A DNA stretch of 64,000 bases. Origin: Roseomonas aeriglobus (lineage in GTDB: Bacteria; Pseudomonadota; Alphaproteobacteria; Sphingomonadales; Sphingomonadaceae). The stretch spans positions 1,240,001 through 1,304,000 of the forward strand of contig JAFHKN010000002.1 in the NCBI GenBank assembly GCA_016937575.1, in the 5' to 3' direction. The stretch's first letter is position 1, and each line of letters starts with the position of its first letter. A program made the translations under genes and the position numbers. The notes under the pieces are model-generated. The model did no database searches and was not told the DNA's origin. It was given only the letters and a program-made list of their open reading frames with translations. Shown in pieces: positions 25,936-34,430 of this stretch.

Positions 25936-27996
25936 ATGCGTCCTGACATCCTCAACCCGCTGTTCGCCGAGGTCACCGCGCTGAAGGGCGTGGGGCCGGG
26001 GCTTGCCAAGCCGATGGAAAAGCTAGGGCTGCGCCGGGTGGTCGACATCGCCTTCCACCTGCCGACCGGCTACATCGACCGCCTGCCGCGCGAGGAACTG
26101 GACGCCGCCGACGCTGGCCGCACGATCGCGATCACGCTAACCCCGGTCGAACACCGCACGGGCAGCAGTCCGCGCAGCCCGACGCGGGTCAGTGCGGTCG
26201 ACGCGAAGGGCAATTCTGTCTCCCTCGTCTATTTCGGCGGGTCGTCGGGGTGGGTGAAGAAGCTGCTTCCCTTGCACGAGCCGCGGCGGGTGTCGGGAAA
26301 GCTGGAGACGTACGGGCAGGACCTCCAGATCGTTCACCCGGACTATGCCGTGCCGCTGGACGAAGCGCCGACGGGGAACGGGCGCGAGGCGATCTATCCG
26401 CTGTCGGAAGGGCTGACGTCGCGTCGGCTGGCGGCATTGGTGGCGCAGGCAGTCGAGCGGGCACCGGACCTGCAAGAGTGGGTCGAACCGAGCGTCATCG
26501 CGAAGCACGACTGGCCCGCGTGGCGCGAGGCGCTGGCGCGGCTCCATGCCGACCCGTCGGATGCGAAGGCGCGGACGCGGCTCGCCTATGACGAGGTGTT
26601 CGCCAATCAGCTCGCGCTGCTGCTGGTCCGTGGTGATGTGCGAGCAAAGCGGGGGCGGGCGCTGGCCGGTGACGGGCGGCTGAGATCGAAGCTCGACCTG
26701 CCTTATGCCCCGACCGGTGCGCAATCCCGCACGATCCGCGAGATCGAGGGCGACATGGCGCAGGTGCGGCCGATGTTGCGGCTGCTGCAGGGCGACGTCG
26801 GCTCGGGCAAGACACTGGTCGCGCTCAATGCGCTGCTGATCGCGGTCGAGGGCGGGGCGCAGGGCGCATTGCTCGCACCGACTGAAATCCTGGCGCGCCA
26901 GCATTACGAGACCTTGTCGCGGCAATTGGCCGGCATCGCGACCGTCGCGATCCTGACCGGTCGCGACAAGGGGCGGGCACGAGAATCGACCCTGATGGGC
27001 GTCGCGTCGGGCGAGATCGACATATTGATCGGGACCCACGCAATCTTCCAGCAGGGAGTGACCTATCGGGACCTGGGGCTGGCAGTGGTTGACGAGCAGC
27101 ATCGCTTCGGTGTCGCGCAGCGGATGATGTTGCAGGCGAAGGCGGAGCGCCCGCCGCACCTGCTGGTTATGACCGCGACGCCGATCCCGCGCACGCTGAC
27201 GCTTGCCAACTATGGCGAAATGGACGTCAGTCGGCTCGACGAAATGCCACCGGGGCGTGAACCGATCGAAACGCGCGTGATCTCCGAGGACCGGCTCGAC
27301 GACGTGGTCGACGGCCTTGCACGGCATTTGTCGGGCGGAGGGCAGGCCTATTGGGTGTGTCCGCTGGTCGAGGAGAGTGAGAAATCCGACCTGGCTGCCG
27401 CCGAAGCGCGCGCGGAATCGCTGCGCCAGCGCTTCGGTGAACGCGTCGCGCTGGTCCACGGACGGATGAAAGGGCCCGAAAAGGACGCCGAGATGGCGCG
27501 TTTTTCATCGGGCCAGGCAGGGGTCCTAGTCGCGACGACGGTGATCGAGGTCGGTGTCGATGTGCCCAACGCGACGCTGATCGTCATCGAACATGCCGAT
27601 CGTTTTGGCCTGGCGCAGCTCCACCAGTTGCGCGGGCGGGTCGGGCGGGGCGGCGGTCGGTCGGTATGCCTGCTGCTACGTGGGAGCCACCTGAGCGAGA
27701 CGGCGCGGGCGCGCCTCGCCCTGATGCGCGAGACCAACGACGGTTTCCGTATCGCAGAGGAGGATCTGCGATTGCGCGGGGCGGGCGAACTGCTCGGCAC
27801 GCGCCAGTCGGGCGAACAGGGGTTTCGCATGGCCACGCCCGAGATGCTCGGCGAACTGCTGCCGATCGCCAACGGCGACGCCCGGCTGCTGATCGACCGC
27901 GACGGCGGGCTCCAGGGATCGCGCGGGCAAGCGGCGCGGACGGCGTTGTACCTGTTCGAGCGCGACGCCGCGGTCGGGCTGTTACGCTCGGGATAA
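25936..27996 (+). CDS. recG: ATP-dependent DNA helicase RecG
   Basis: A 686-residue RecG, which reverses and remodels stalled forks and Holliday junctions. The N-terminal wedge/OB domain opens with LKGVGPGLAKPMEKLG. The SF2 core has Walker A LLQGDVGSGKTLVA, DEQHRFGVAQR (DExH), TATPIPRTL (motif III), and the TRG/wedge-lock region QLHQLRGRVGRG then LRLRGAGELLGTRQSG. Start ATG 25936 (MRPDILNPL) fits homologues; longer in-frame starts would overlap the divergent sdhE start. Confidence 0.96.
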   Translation: MRPDILNPLFAEVTALKGVGPGLAKPMEKLGLRRVVDIAFHLPTGYIDRLPREELDAADAGRTIAITLTPVEHRTGSSPRSPTRVSAVDAKGNSVSLVYFGGSSGWVKKLLPLHEPRRVSGKLETYGQDLQIVHPDYAVPLDEAPTGNGREAIYPLSEGLTSRRLAALVAQAVERAPDLQEWVEPSVIAKHDWPAWREALARLHADPSDAKARTRLAYDEVFANQLALLLVRGDVRAKRGRALAGDGRLRSKLDLPYAPTGAQSRTIREIEGDMAQVRPMLRLLQGDVGSGKTLVALNALLIAVEGGAQGALLAPTEILARQHYETLSRQLAGIATVAILTGRDKGRARESTLMGVASGEIDILIGTHAIFQQGVTYRDLGLAVVDEQHRFGVAQRMMLQAKAERPPHLLVMTATPIPRTLTLANYGEMDVSRLDEMPPGREPIETRVISEDRLDDVVDGLARHLSGGGQAYWVCPLVEESEKSDLAAAEARAESLRQRFGERVALVHGRMKGPEKDAEMARFSSGQAGVLVATTVIEVGVDVPNATLIVIEHADRFGLAQLHQLRGRVGRGGGRSVCLLLRGSHLSETARARLALMRETNDGFRIAEEDLRLRGAGELLGTRQSGEQGFRMATPEMLGELLPIANGDARLLIDRDGGLQGSRGQAARTALYLFERDAAVGLLRSG

Positions 27997-28044
27997 AGCC
28001 TGATGCTCCCCTTGCCGAGGAGGATTTTGGGGGTAGGCAGCCAT

Positions 28045-28482
28045 ATGCACCTCGTCCTTCCCATCCTGCTGACATTCCTTGCCGGTATCGGCGTCGCGGC
28101 GCAGGCGCCGACCAATGGCATGCTGGCCAAAGTGTCAGGATCGACGTTGCTCGCCGCGCTGATTTCCTTCGGCGTCGGGACTGTCGCGATCGCCATCGCC
28201 TGGGCGGCGAGCGACCGGACGTCGCCGGCAATCCTCCGCGAGGCGCCGGCTTGGGCGTGGCTCGGTGGCATCTACGGCGCGGTCTATGTCGCGACCGCAG
28301 CCTATGCTGCGCCGCGGTTAGGCGTCGCGACGATGCTGATGGTCGCGATCGCCGGGCAACTGGCGGCGGCGGTCGTGATCGATCATTTCGGACTGTTCGG
28401 CATCCGCGCCGAACCGGTGTCGGTGAGCCGGATCGCAGGCCTGGCGCTGGTGATCACCGGTGTCGTGCTGGTGCGCCGTTAA
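28045..28482 (+). CDS. DMT-superfamily small transporter-like protein (DUF606/YdcZ type)
   Basis: A 145-residue, very hydrophobic protein with about five membrane segments. It begins MHLVLPILLTFLAGIGVAAQAPTNGML, typical of the DUF606 (YdcZ) family, whose members are half-size drug/metabolite-transporter-like proteins with AxxQAxxNxxL near the N-terminus. Substrate is unknown. ATG 28045 is preceded by GGGGGTAGG at ~8 bases, better than ATG 28003. Its TAA stop shares the palindrome TTAA with the TAA of the convergent PilZ gene. Confidence 0.8.
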   Translation: MHLVLPILLTFLAGIGVAAQAPTNGMLAKVSGSTLLAALISFGVGTVAIAIAWAASDRTSPAILREAPAWAWLGGIYGAVYVATAAYAAPRLGVATMLMVAIAGQLAAAVVIDHFGLFGIRAEPVSVSRIAGLALVITGVVLVRR

Positions 28483-28790
28483 CGCATCAAGGTCGCGAGC
28501 AGCTCGTAATAATCGCCCAGCCGGATCGGTTGGGCGAGCTGGCAGCCGATGCGACCGCCCAGCGCCCAACGCACTTCGGCCGGCTGGGTGCCGATGCCCG
28601 GCAGCGCAATGCGCAGCGTGTCGCCTTCAGCCATGGCGGAGTCGCAACGTGCCATGAAACCGTTGGGTGAGACGTTGACGATCAGCAGCGGCAGCGTGCG
28701 GCCGTCGGCGTGCATCGCGCGAGCGCGGTAATGCACCTCGTCGCGGTCTTCCCGTCGTCCATCGCTCCGCGCCACATTGCCGAAAGGCAT
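28479..28790 (-). CDS. PilZ-domain protein
   Basis: A 103-residue single-domain PilZ-like protein. RREDRDEVHYRAR (about residues 12–24) resembles the RxxxR c-di-GMP-binding loop, and LIVNVSPNGFMAR corresponds to the (D/N)xSxxG motif. IGCQLAQPI ends the barrel. PilZ domains are c-di-GMP receptors; the partner is unknown. ATG 28790 has GGGAAG 7–8 bases upstream; a GTG 15 bases earlier lacks spacing. It is downstream of tyrS on the same strand. Confidence 0.8.
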   Translation of the reverse strand: MPFGNVARSDGRREDRDEVHYRARAMHADGRTLPLLIVNVSPNGFMARCDSAMAEGDTLRIALPGIGTQPAEVRWALGGRIGCQLAQPIRLGDYYELLATLMR

Positions 28791-28891
28791 CGCCGATCTT
28801 CCCACTTCCGCCGTTTCGGGTAGCAGGGGATTAGTAAAGAAGGTCTGTAGAAAAACAGATTTAAATCAGCATTTTGGCACGCCGTCGCGGA

Positions 28892-30121
28892 TCAGCTTGC
28901 GCGAACGATACCGTGGTGCTTCTTGCCCGCAGACAGCCGCATGTCGTCAACGACAGTCAGGACAGTGGCTTCGTCCACGATCTTCTCACCATCGACCCGC
29001 GCGCCGCCGCCCGCAATCAGCCGCCGCGCCTCGCCCTTCGACTTGGCGAAGCCCAGCGCGATCAGTGCATCTACCACCGAAATGCTGCCGCCCGGCGCAT
29101 CGACCGTCGGCAGGGCCGCGCCGGAGGCGCCTTCCTCGAACGTCTTGCGCGCGGTTTCGGCAGCTTCGTCGGCAGCCGCGCGCCCACGGCACATCGCGGT
29201 GGCTTCCGTCGCCAGCACTTTCTTCGCCTCGTTGATCTCGGCGCCTTCGAGCGATTCGAGACGGGCGATCTCATCGAGCGGCAGGTCGGTGAAGAGGCGG
29301 AGGAAGCGGCCGACGTCGCGGTCGTCGGTATTGCGCCAGAACTGCCAGTAATCGAAATGCGACAGCTGGTCTTCGTGCAGCCACACCGCACCCGACACGG
29401 TCTTGCCCATCTTCACGCCGTCCGCCGTCGTCAGCAGCGGCGTGGTAACGCCGTAGACCTCGGTCCCGTCCATCCGGCGCGCGAGTTCGACGCCGTTGAC
29501 GATATTCCCCCACTGGTCGCTGCCGCCCATCTGAAGCCGAACGCCCTGGCGCTTGGCGAGCTCGCGGAAGTCGTAGCCCTGGAGGATCATGTAGTTGAAC
29601 TCGAGGAAGCTGAGCGACTGTTCGCGGTCGAGCCGCAGCTTCACCGAATCGAAGCTGAGCATGCGGTTCACGCTGAAATGCTGGCCGACCTCGCGCAGAA
29701 AGGGGATGTATTCCAGCTTGTCCAGCCAGTCGGCGTTGTTGACCATCACCGCGTCGCTGGGGCCATCGCCGAAGGTCAGGAAGCGGTCGAAGATGCGCTG
29801 AATGCCGGCGATGTTGGCGGCGATGACGTCGTCCGACGCCAGCTTGCGCGCTTCGTCCTTGAACGACGGATCGCCGATCTTTCCGGTCCCGCCGCCCATC
29901 AGTACGATCGGTTTGTGCCCCGCCTGTTGCAGGCGGCGCAGGAGCATGATCTGGACCAGGCTGCCAACGTGCAGCGACGGCGCGGTCGGATCGAAGCCGA
30001 TATAGCCCGGCACGACCTGCTTCGCGGCCAGCGCGTCGAGCGCGGCGGCATCGGTCACCTGATGAATGTACCCGCGTTCTGACAGGAGGCGGAGCAGGTC
30101 GGAGCGATATTCGGTAGCCAT
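28892..30121 (-). CDS. tyrS: Tyrosyl-tRNA synthetase
   Basis: A 409-residue class I TyrRS. The HIGH-type motif is [10 protein letters not shown] near residue 48, the tyrosine-binding [10 protein letters not shown] is present, and the KMSKS loop is the variant KMGKT. The C-terminal S4 RNA-binding domain follows ([21 protein letters not shown]). ATG 30121 ([13 protein letters not shown]) matches the family; the long in-frame extension upstream crosses a repeat and is not credible. Confidence 0.96.
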   Translation of the reverse strand: MATEYRSDLLRLLSERGYIHQVTDAAALDALAAKQVVPGYIGFDPTAPSLHVGSLVQIMLLRRLQQAGHKPIVLMGGGTGKIGDPSFKDEARKLASDDVIAANIAGIQRIFDRFLTFGDGPSDAVMVNNADWLDKLEYIPFLREVGQHFSVNRMLSFDSVKLRLDREQSLSFLEFNYMILQGYDFRELAKRQGVRLQMGGSDQWGNIVNGVELARRMDGTEVYGVTTPLLTTADGVKMGKTVSGAVWLHEDQLSHFDYWQFWRNTDDRDVGRFLRLFTDLPLDEIARLESLEGAEINEAKKVLATEATAMCRGRAAADEAAETARKTFEEGASGAALPTVDAPGGSISVVDALIALGFAKSKGEARRLIAGGGARVDGEKIVDEATVLTVVDDMRLSAGKKHHGIVRAS

Positions 30122-30139
30122 AGCGGAGCGCCCTCTAAC

Positions 30140-30230
30140 CGTTCGGATTGCGCTTGTCGAAGCCCTGTCCTTCGGGTGCGTGCGTTGGCAGAAGGGGCGG
30201 GGCAACACTTCGACAGGCGCAGTACGAACG
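30140..30230. repeat. Inverted repeat (REP-like) between tyrS and the DOMON-like gene
   Basis: Two 23-base arms (30140–30162 and 30208–30230) starting CGTTCG…TGCGC and ending TGTCGAAG are inverted with four mismatches. TTCGACAGGC/GCTTGTCGAAG is a REP-type core. The right arm ends just before the GTG start at 30239. Confidence 0.75.
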
Positions 30231-30238
30231 GGGCTGGT

Positions 30239-30766
30239 GTGATCTACGAACTCAACTGTCATCCCGATACGCCCGCCAGGAACGTCCGGGCGCTCAAGGT
30301 CGAGTGTACGATGACCGATGCGTCGGACGTACTGCTGGCTTTCGCCGTCGATGGCTTCGATTGGCTTTATCTTCCCGAGTTGACGACACCGACGCGGGCT
30401 GACGAGCTCTGGCGTACCACGTGTTTCGAGATGTTTTGGAAGCCGATTGGCGGGACGGCGTATTACGAGTTCAACCTGTCGCCTTCGTTGCAGTGGGCAG
30501 CCTATGCGTTTGACGGTTATCGCGACGGCATGATGGATTTGCCGCTCGCGATCGATCCGGTGATCGCGCGTATGGCGGACGGCATCGAGGCTGACGTTGA
30601 TCTTTCGACCGTGCCGCCCGGACCCGCGCACATCGCCCTGACCGCCGTTATCGAGGAAATCGACGGCACCAAATCCTACTGGTCGCTCGCGCATCCGCCC
30701 GGCGGGCCGGATTTCCATCATCCCGATTGCTTTGCGCTGAAAGTCCCGGCAGGCAGAAGCGCATGA
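30239..30766 (+). CDS. DOMON-like domain protein
   Basis: A 175-residue protein predicted to be one beta-sandwich: [56 protein letters not shown], and [20 protein letters not shown]. This is the pattern of sphingomonad DOMON-like proteins (carbohydrate- or haem-binding fold), found next to DUF1343 genes. No signal peptide is seen. I start at GTG 30239 because the upstream codons lie in an inverted repeat. Its stop overlaps the ATG of the muramidase-like gene (ATGA), so the two are coupled and probably functionally linked. Confidence 0.75.
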   Translation: MIYELNCHPDTPARNVRALKVECTMTDASDVLLAFAVDGFDWLYLPELTTPTRADELWRTTCFEMFWKPIGGTAYYEFNLSPSLQWAAYAFDGYRDGMMDLPLAIDPVIARMADGIEADVDLSTVPPGPAHIALTAVIEEIDGTKSYWSLAHPPGGPDFHHPDCFALKVPAGRSA

Positions 30767-31959
30767 AATTCGGCATCGATCGCCTCCTGTCCGACCCTGA
30801 GCTGTTGAAAACGCTCGATGGCCGCCGCGTGGCGCTGCTTGCACACCCCGCGTCCGTTACTGCGGACCTGACGCATTCGCTCGACGCGCTGGTCGCGAGC
30901 GGGGTGCAGGTGACTGCCGCCTTCGGGCCGCAGCACGGCCTGCGCGGCGACAAGCAGGACAATATGATGGAATCGCCGGATTTCGACGATCCCGTCCACG
31001 GCATCCCCGTCTTCAGCCTTTATGGCGAGGTGCGCCGGCCGACTGGGCAGTCGATGCACACGTTCGACGTGATGCTGGTCGATCTGCAGGATCTCGGCTG
31101 CCGCATCTACACCTTCATCACGACACTGCTCTACGTGCTCGAGGCGGCGGCCGAGCATGGCAAGGAGGTTTGGGTGCTCGACCGGCCCAACCCCGCCGGG
31201 CGGCCAATCGAGGGTCTGACGCTGCTGCCGGGTTGGGAGAGCTTCGTCGGGGCGGGGCCGATGCCGATGCGGCACGGGCTGACGCTCGGCGAACTCGGGC
31301 GCTGGTTCATCGATCACTACAAGCTCAACGTCGCGTATCGTGTGATCGCGATGGAGGGCTATGCGCCCGACGCCGCGCCGGGCTTCGGGTGGCCGACCGA
31401 TCGCATCTGGATCAACCCCAGCCCGAACGCGCCAAACCTCAACATGGCGCGCGCCTATGCGGGTACGGTGATGCTCGAGGGCACGACGCTCAGTGAAGGG
31501 CGGGGGACGACGCGGCCGCTCGAGCTGTTCGGCGCGCCCGACATCGATGCGCGCGCGGTGCTGGCCGAAATGCGGCGGACGGGGCCGGAGTGGCTTAATG
31601 GATGCGTCCTGCGCGACGTGAGCTTCGAGCCGACGTTCCACAAGCATGTCCACCAGCTGTGTGCCGGCCTGCACATCCATGCCGAAGGGGCGGCCTATGA
31701 TCACGACGCGTTCAAGCCGTGGCGGTTGCAGGCGCTCGCGTTCAAGGCGATCCGCACGCTCTACCCGGGTTACCCGCTGTGGCGCGACTTTCCGTATGAA
31801 TATGTGTTCGACAAGCTGGCGATCGACGTCATCAACGGCGGACCGGGGTTGCGGGAATGGGTCGACGACGCGGGGGCGCAGCCGGGGGATCTCGATGCGC
31901 TGACGCAGCCGGACGAAGCGGCGTGGGAGGACGCGCGGCGCGCGTATCTGCTGTACTGA
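30763..31959 (+). CDS. namZ: DUF1343 protein, NamZ-type exo-beta-N-acetylmuramidase
   Basis: A 398-residue DUF1343 protein. Family blocks are [58 protein letters not shown] and [19 protein letters not shown]. The characterised Bacillus member NamZ releases terminal MurNAc from peptidoglycan fragments. Here no signal peptide is visible, so the enzyme may act in the cytoplasm or leave by another route. MurNAc released would be a substrate for the kinase/MurU pair at the left end of the window. Start ATG 30763 overlaps the stop of the DOMON-like gene. Enzymatic role is inferred from family. Confidence 0.82.
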   Translation: MKFGIDRLLSDPELLKTLDGRRVALLAHPASVTADLTHSLDALVASGVQVTAAFGPQHGLRGDKQDNMMESPDFDDPVHGIPVFSLYGEVRRPTGQSMHTFDVMLVDLQDLGCRIYTFITTLLYVLEAAAEHGKEVWVLDRPNPAGRPIEGLTLLPGWESFVGAGPMPMRHGLTLGELGRWFIDHYKLNVAYRVIAMEGYAPDAAPGFGWPTDRIWINPSPNAPNLNMARAYAGTVMLEGTTLSEGRGTTRPLELFGAPDIDARAVLAEMRRTGPEWLNGCVLRDVSFEPTFHKHVHQLCAGLHIHAEGAAYDHDAFKPWRLQALAFKAIRTLYPGYPLWRDFPYEYVFDKLAIDVINGGPGLREWVDDAGAQPGDLDALTQPDEAAWEDARRAYLLY

Positions 31960-31980
31960 TGCGCGCATCACCCCCTCGTT

Positions 31981-32077
31981 CGTCATTCCCCCGGAAGCGG
32001 GGATCAATAGTCGCTGGTTTCGCGGATAGAGCCTTGAGCTCAGCCACAATCTATTCCCGCGTTCGCGGGAATGCCGA
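31981..32077. repeat. REP/BIME-type inverted repeat (copy B)
   Basis: Left arm begins CGTCATTCCCCCGGAAGC and carries tail ATCAATAGTCGCTGG; right arm (about 32045–32077) contains the inverted core TTCCCGCGTTCGCGGGAA. The tail ATCAATAGTCGCTG recurs inverted in copy C at about 51867–51880. It fills the gap between the muramidase gene and the next gene. Confidence 0.75.
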
Positions 32078-32101
32078 TGGTTGGTGCGCGGGAGGCGCCC
32101 C

Positions 32102-33277
32102 ATGTTGACCGGCCTGATCTTCGCGACCGAAGATGCCGAGGACCGTCCCGATGCGCTTGCGGCGACGCTGCCGTTCGGCGGGGCGACGCTGATCGAATAT
32201 CAGGCGCGGTTGCTGGCGGCGGTGGGCGTCAGTCACCTGCTGGTCGCCGTGTCGCGCGTGACCCCGGCGTTGCTCGGCGCGACGAGCCGGATCGCCAGCC
32301 GCGGCGTGACGGTCGACGTGGTGCGGTCGGCGGAGGAGGCGACCGCAAAGGTCCATCCGCTGGCGCAGGTCATCGTCGTCGCCGACGGTCTGGTCACGAC
32401 CGACGCCGTCATCGAATGGCTGGCGTCCGAAACCCACGAAGCGCTGCTTGTCACTCGCGATGGCGACGGCAGTGGCGGGATCGAGCGTGTCGACAATTCG
32501 CACAGCTGGGCAGGGCTCGCGCGTGTCCCGGCGGGGCGACTGGCCGATGTCGCCTCGCTTCCCGCCGATTACGACTTTCAATCGACATTGCTGCGCCAGA
32601 CGGTTGCGGCGCGGGCGGTGCAGTTATTGCTGCCGCCTGCGACCGGCCGGACGCGTCACGGTGTCGAGCGGAACTCGGCGGCGTTGCTGCGACGGTCGAA
32701 GTCGGTGCTGGCGGCCCTCGGCGATCGGCGAACGGCATGGACCGACCGGTTCATCTTTACGCCGATTACCGGCTGGACTTTGCCGTATCTGGTTGCTCGG
32801 GGCGTTCCGGCCTGGGCGGTCACGGCGGCGGGTGGGGTCGCGGGCATCGCCGCAGTCGCACTGCTCGTAACGATGATGCCCGCGGCAGGGATCGCGGTCA
32901 GCCTGATCGGCATGGCAGCCCTGTCGACGGGATCGATGCTCAGCTGGCTGCGCGGCGAGGACCGGTTGGCGCGCACGCAGGAGCGCTCCATTCAGGGGCT
33001 GGCGGCAGCGGTGGTGCTGCTGGCCGGTGTCGACGCGATGCGCACGAGCGGCGACGGCACCGGACTTGCCCTTGCGCTCACGACGATTGCCTTGGCCGTG
33101 CTGTTGGAACGCGCGCCCGTTCCGCGGCGACGCTGGTGGGCGACGCCCGCAGCGCATCCACTGATCCTGCTGCCGTCGGCGGTTGCCGGCTATCCGGTCG
33201 TCGGTCTGGCTGTCTCCGCGCTGTATGCGCTGATTTCCCTCGGCGCAGCGATTGAGGCGATTCGCGAAAAGCCTTAG
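32102..33277 (+). CDS. Degenerate nucleotidyltransferase-like domain fused to a CDP-alcohol phosphotransferase-like membrane domain
   Basis: A 391-residue protein of unknown function. The N-terminal half (about 1–185) has the outline of an NTP-transferase fold (LPFGGATLIEYQARLLAAVG, SHLLVAVSRV, QVIVVADGLVTTDAVIEWL) but the glycine-rich nucleotide loop is absent (GLIFATEDAEDRPDALA). The C-terminal half has several membrane segments; WTDRFIFTPITGWTLPYLV and STGSMLSWLRGED fall where CDP-alcohol phosphotransferases have their D-G-x2-A-R motif, without the acidic residues. The arrangement recalls inositol-phosphate cytidylyltransferase/DIPP-synthase fusions, with both active sites apparently lost. 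It precedes the DUF2336 gene by 37 bases. Assignment by pattern only. Confidence 0.5.
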   Translation: MLTGLIFATEDAEDRPDALAATLPFGGATLIEYQARLLAAVGVSHLLVAVSRVTPALLGATSRIASRGVTVDVVRSAEEATAKVHPLAQVIVVADGLVTTDAVIEWLASETHEALLVTRDGDGSGGIERVDNSHSWAGLARVPAGRLADVASLPADYDFQSTLLRQTVAARAVQLLLPPATGRTRHGVERNSAALLRRSKSVLAALGDRRTAWTDRFIFTPITGWTLPYLVARGVPAWAVTAAGGVAGIAAVALLVTMMPAAGIAVSLIGMAALSTGSMLSWLRGEDRLARTQERSIQGLAAAVVLLAGVDAMRTSGDGTGLALALTTIALAVLLERAPVPRRRWWATPAAHPLILLPSAVAGYPVVGLAVSALYALISLGAAIEAIREKP

Positions 33278-33314
33278 GGCCGCTTTAACGACGGCGCGGC
33301 TAGACCGGGAAACA

Positions 33315-34430
33315 ATGACGGACGCTTCCGCCATCACGCATAAGGCGCAGGGCGCCGGGGTGCGGGCTTTGCTGGCCCGCGCCGCCGGGGCCGATTCGCG
33401 CGCCCGTATCGCGCTCAATGCGTCGATCACCGATGCCTTCCTGCCAGCCGAAGGGCGGTTGGACGACCGGACCCGCGCCGCTCTCGCCGCGCTGGTTGAA
33501 GCGATGGTCGGCGTGGTCGAAGGCGAACTGACCGAATATTCGATACGCTTGCTCAGTACGCGCGGCGCGCGCACGGCGGCGGAGCGTCTGACCGACAAGC
33601 CGGCGCCGGTCGCCGAACGCCTGGCCGCGGCGGGCCTGCTGCGCGATCCGGATTTCGCGGCTGAGTGCCTGTCGCGGGTACAGCTCGAACTGCTGACCAT
33701 GGGGTTGCCCGCCGACGCAGGTGCCGACGCCGATGCGCCGAGCTTGCTTGCGCGCCTCGCCCAAAGCTCAGACCGTGTCGTTGCCACCGCGGCGGCAGCA
33801 ACGATGATCGGCGAAAGCCAGAGGCGACAGGTGAGCGAGGGCCGGGGGCTGACCGGCACCGGTCTGCCGGCCGCGCTCCACGCGCGGCTCGTCTGGTGGG
33901 TGGCCGCCGCTCTGCGCGATCGTGCTAGCGACGGCCTGGCCGATCCGGCGCCGCTCGACCGCGCGATTGCCGAAGCGGCGCTGCGCAACATCGCGGCACA
34001 TGATGGTGACGATCGTGTCGAAGCCACAGCGATGCGATTGGCCGAGGCGGTCGATGCTCAACCGGCCGAGCTGCCTGCGCTGCTCGATGAGATCCTGCGC
34101 GACCGACGCCTGACCGTGCTCGCGGCCTTCATCGCCCACGCGCTCGGGGGGCGCTATGAGCTCGGCCGCGAGTTGCTGGTCGATCCCTTAGGTGACCGGC
34201 TATGGCTGGTGCTGCGTGCGCTGAACGTGCCGCGCGAGACGATCGCGCGCCTCGGTTTCCACCTCTGCGAGGCCGATCCCCGCCGCGATGTCGATGCCTT
34301 TGCCGACGCGCTCGACCTGGCGGCGAGCATTGATCCGGCTACTGCGCGACTGGCGGTGGCCCCGCTGAGCCTGCATCCCGATTTCCGTGCGGCGCTCCTG
34401 GCGCTCGATGCGTTGAAGGACGTGCGATGA
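33315..34430 (+). CDS. DUF2336-domain protein
   Basis: A 371-residue, mostly helical soluble protein (no signal peptide or membrane segment). ALLARAAGADSRARIALNASITDAFLPA at the start and the repeated helical pairs resemble DUF2336, an alphaproteobacterial family of unknown function with HEAT-like architecture. Its stop overlaps the ATG of the kinase-like gene (ATGA). Because the next protein has lost its own phospho-acceptor His, a scaffold or partner role is conceivable but unproven. ATG 33315 follows CGGGAA. Confidence 0.7.
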   Translation: MTDASAITHKAQGAGVRALLARAAGADSRARIALNASITDAFLPAEGRLDDRTRAALAALVEAMVGVVEGELTEYSIRLLSTRGARTAAERLTDKPAPVAERLAAAGLLRDPDFAAECLSRVQLELLTMGLPADAGADADAPSLLARLAQSSDRVVATAAAATMIGESQRRQVSEGRGLTGTGLPAALHARLVWWVAAALRDRASDGLADPAPLDRAIAEAALRNIAAHDGDDRVEATAMRLAEAVDAQPAELPALLDEILRDRRLTVLAAFIAHALGGRYELGRELLVDPLGDRLWLVLRALNVPRETIARLGFHLCEADPRRDVDAFADALDLAASIDPATARLAVAPLSLHPDFRAALLALDALKDVR

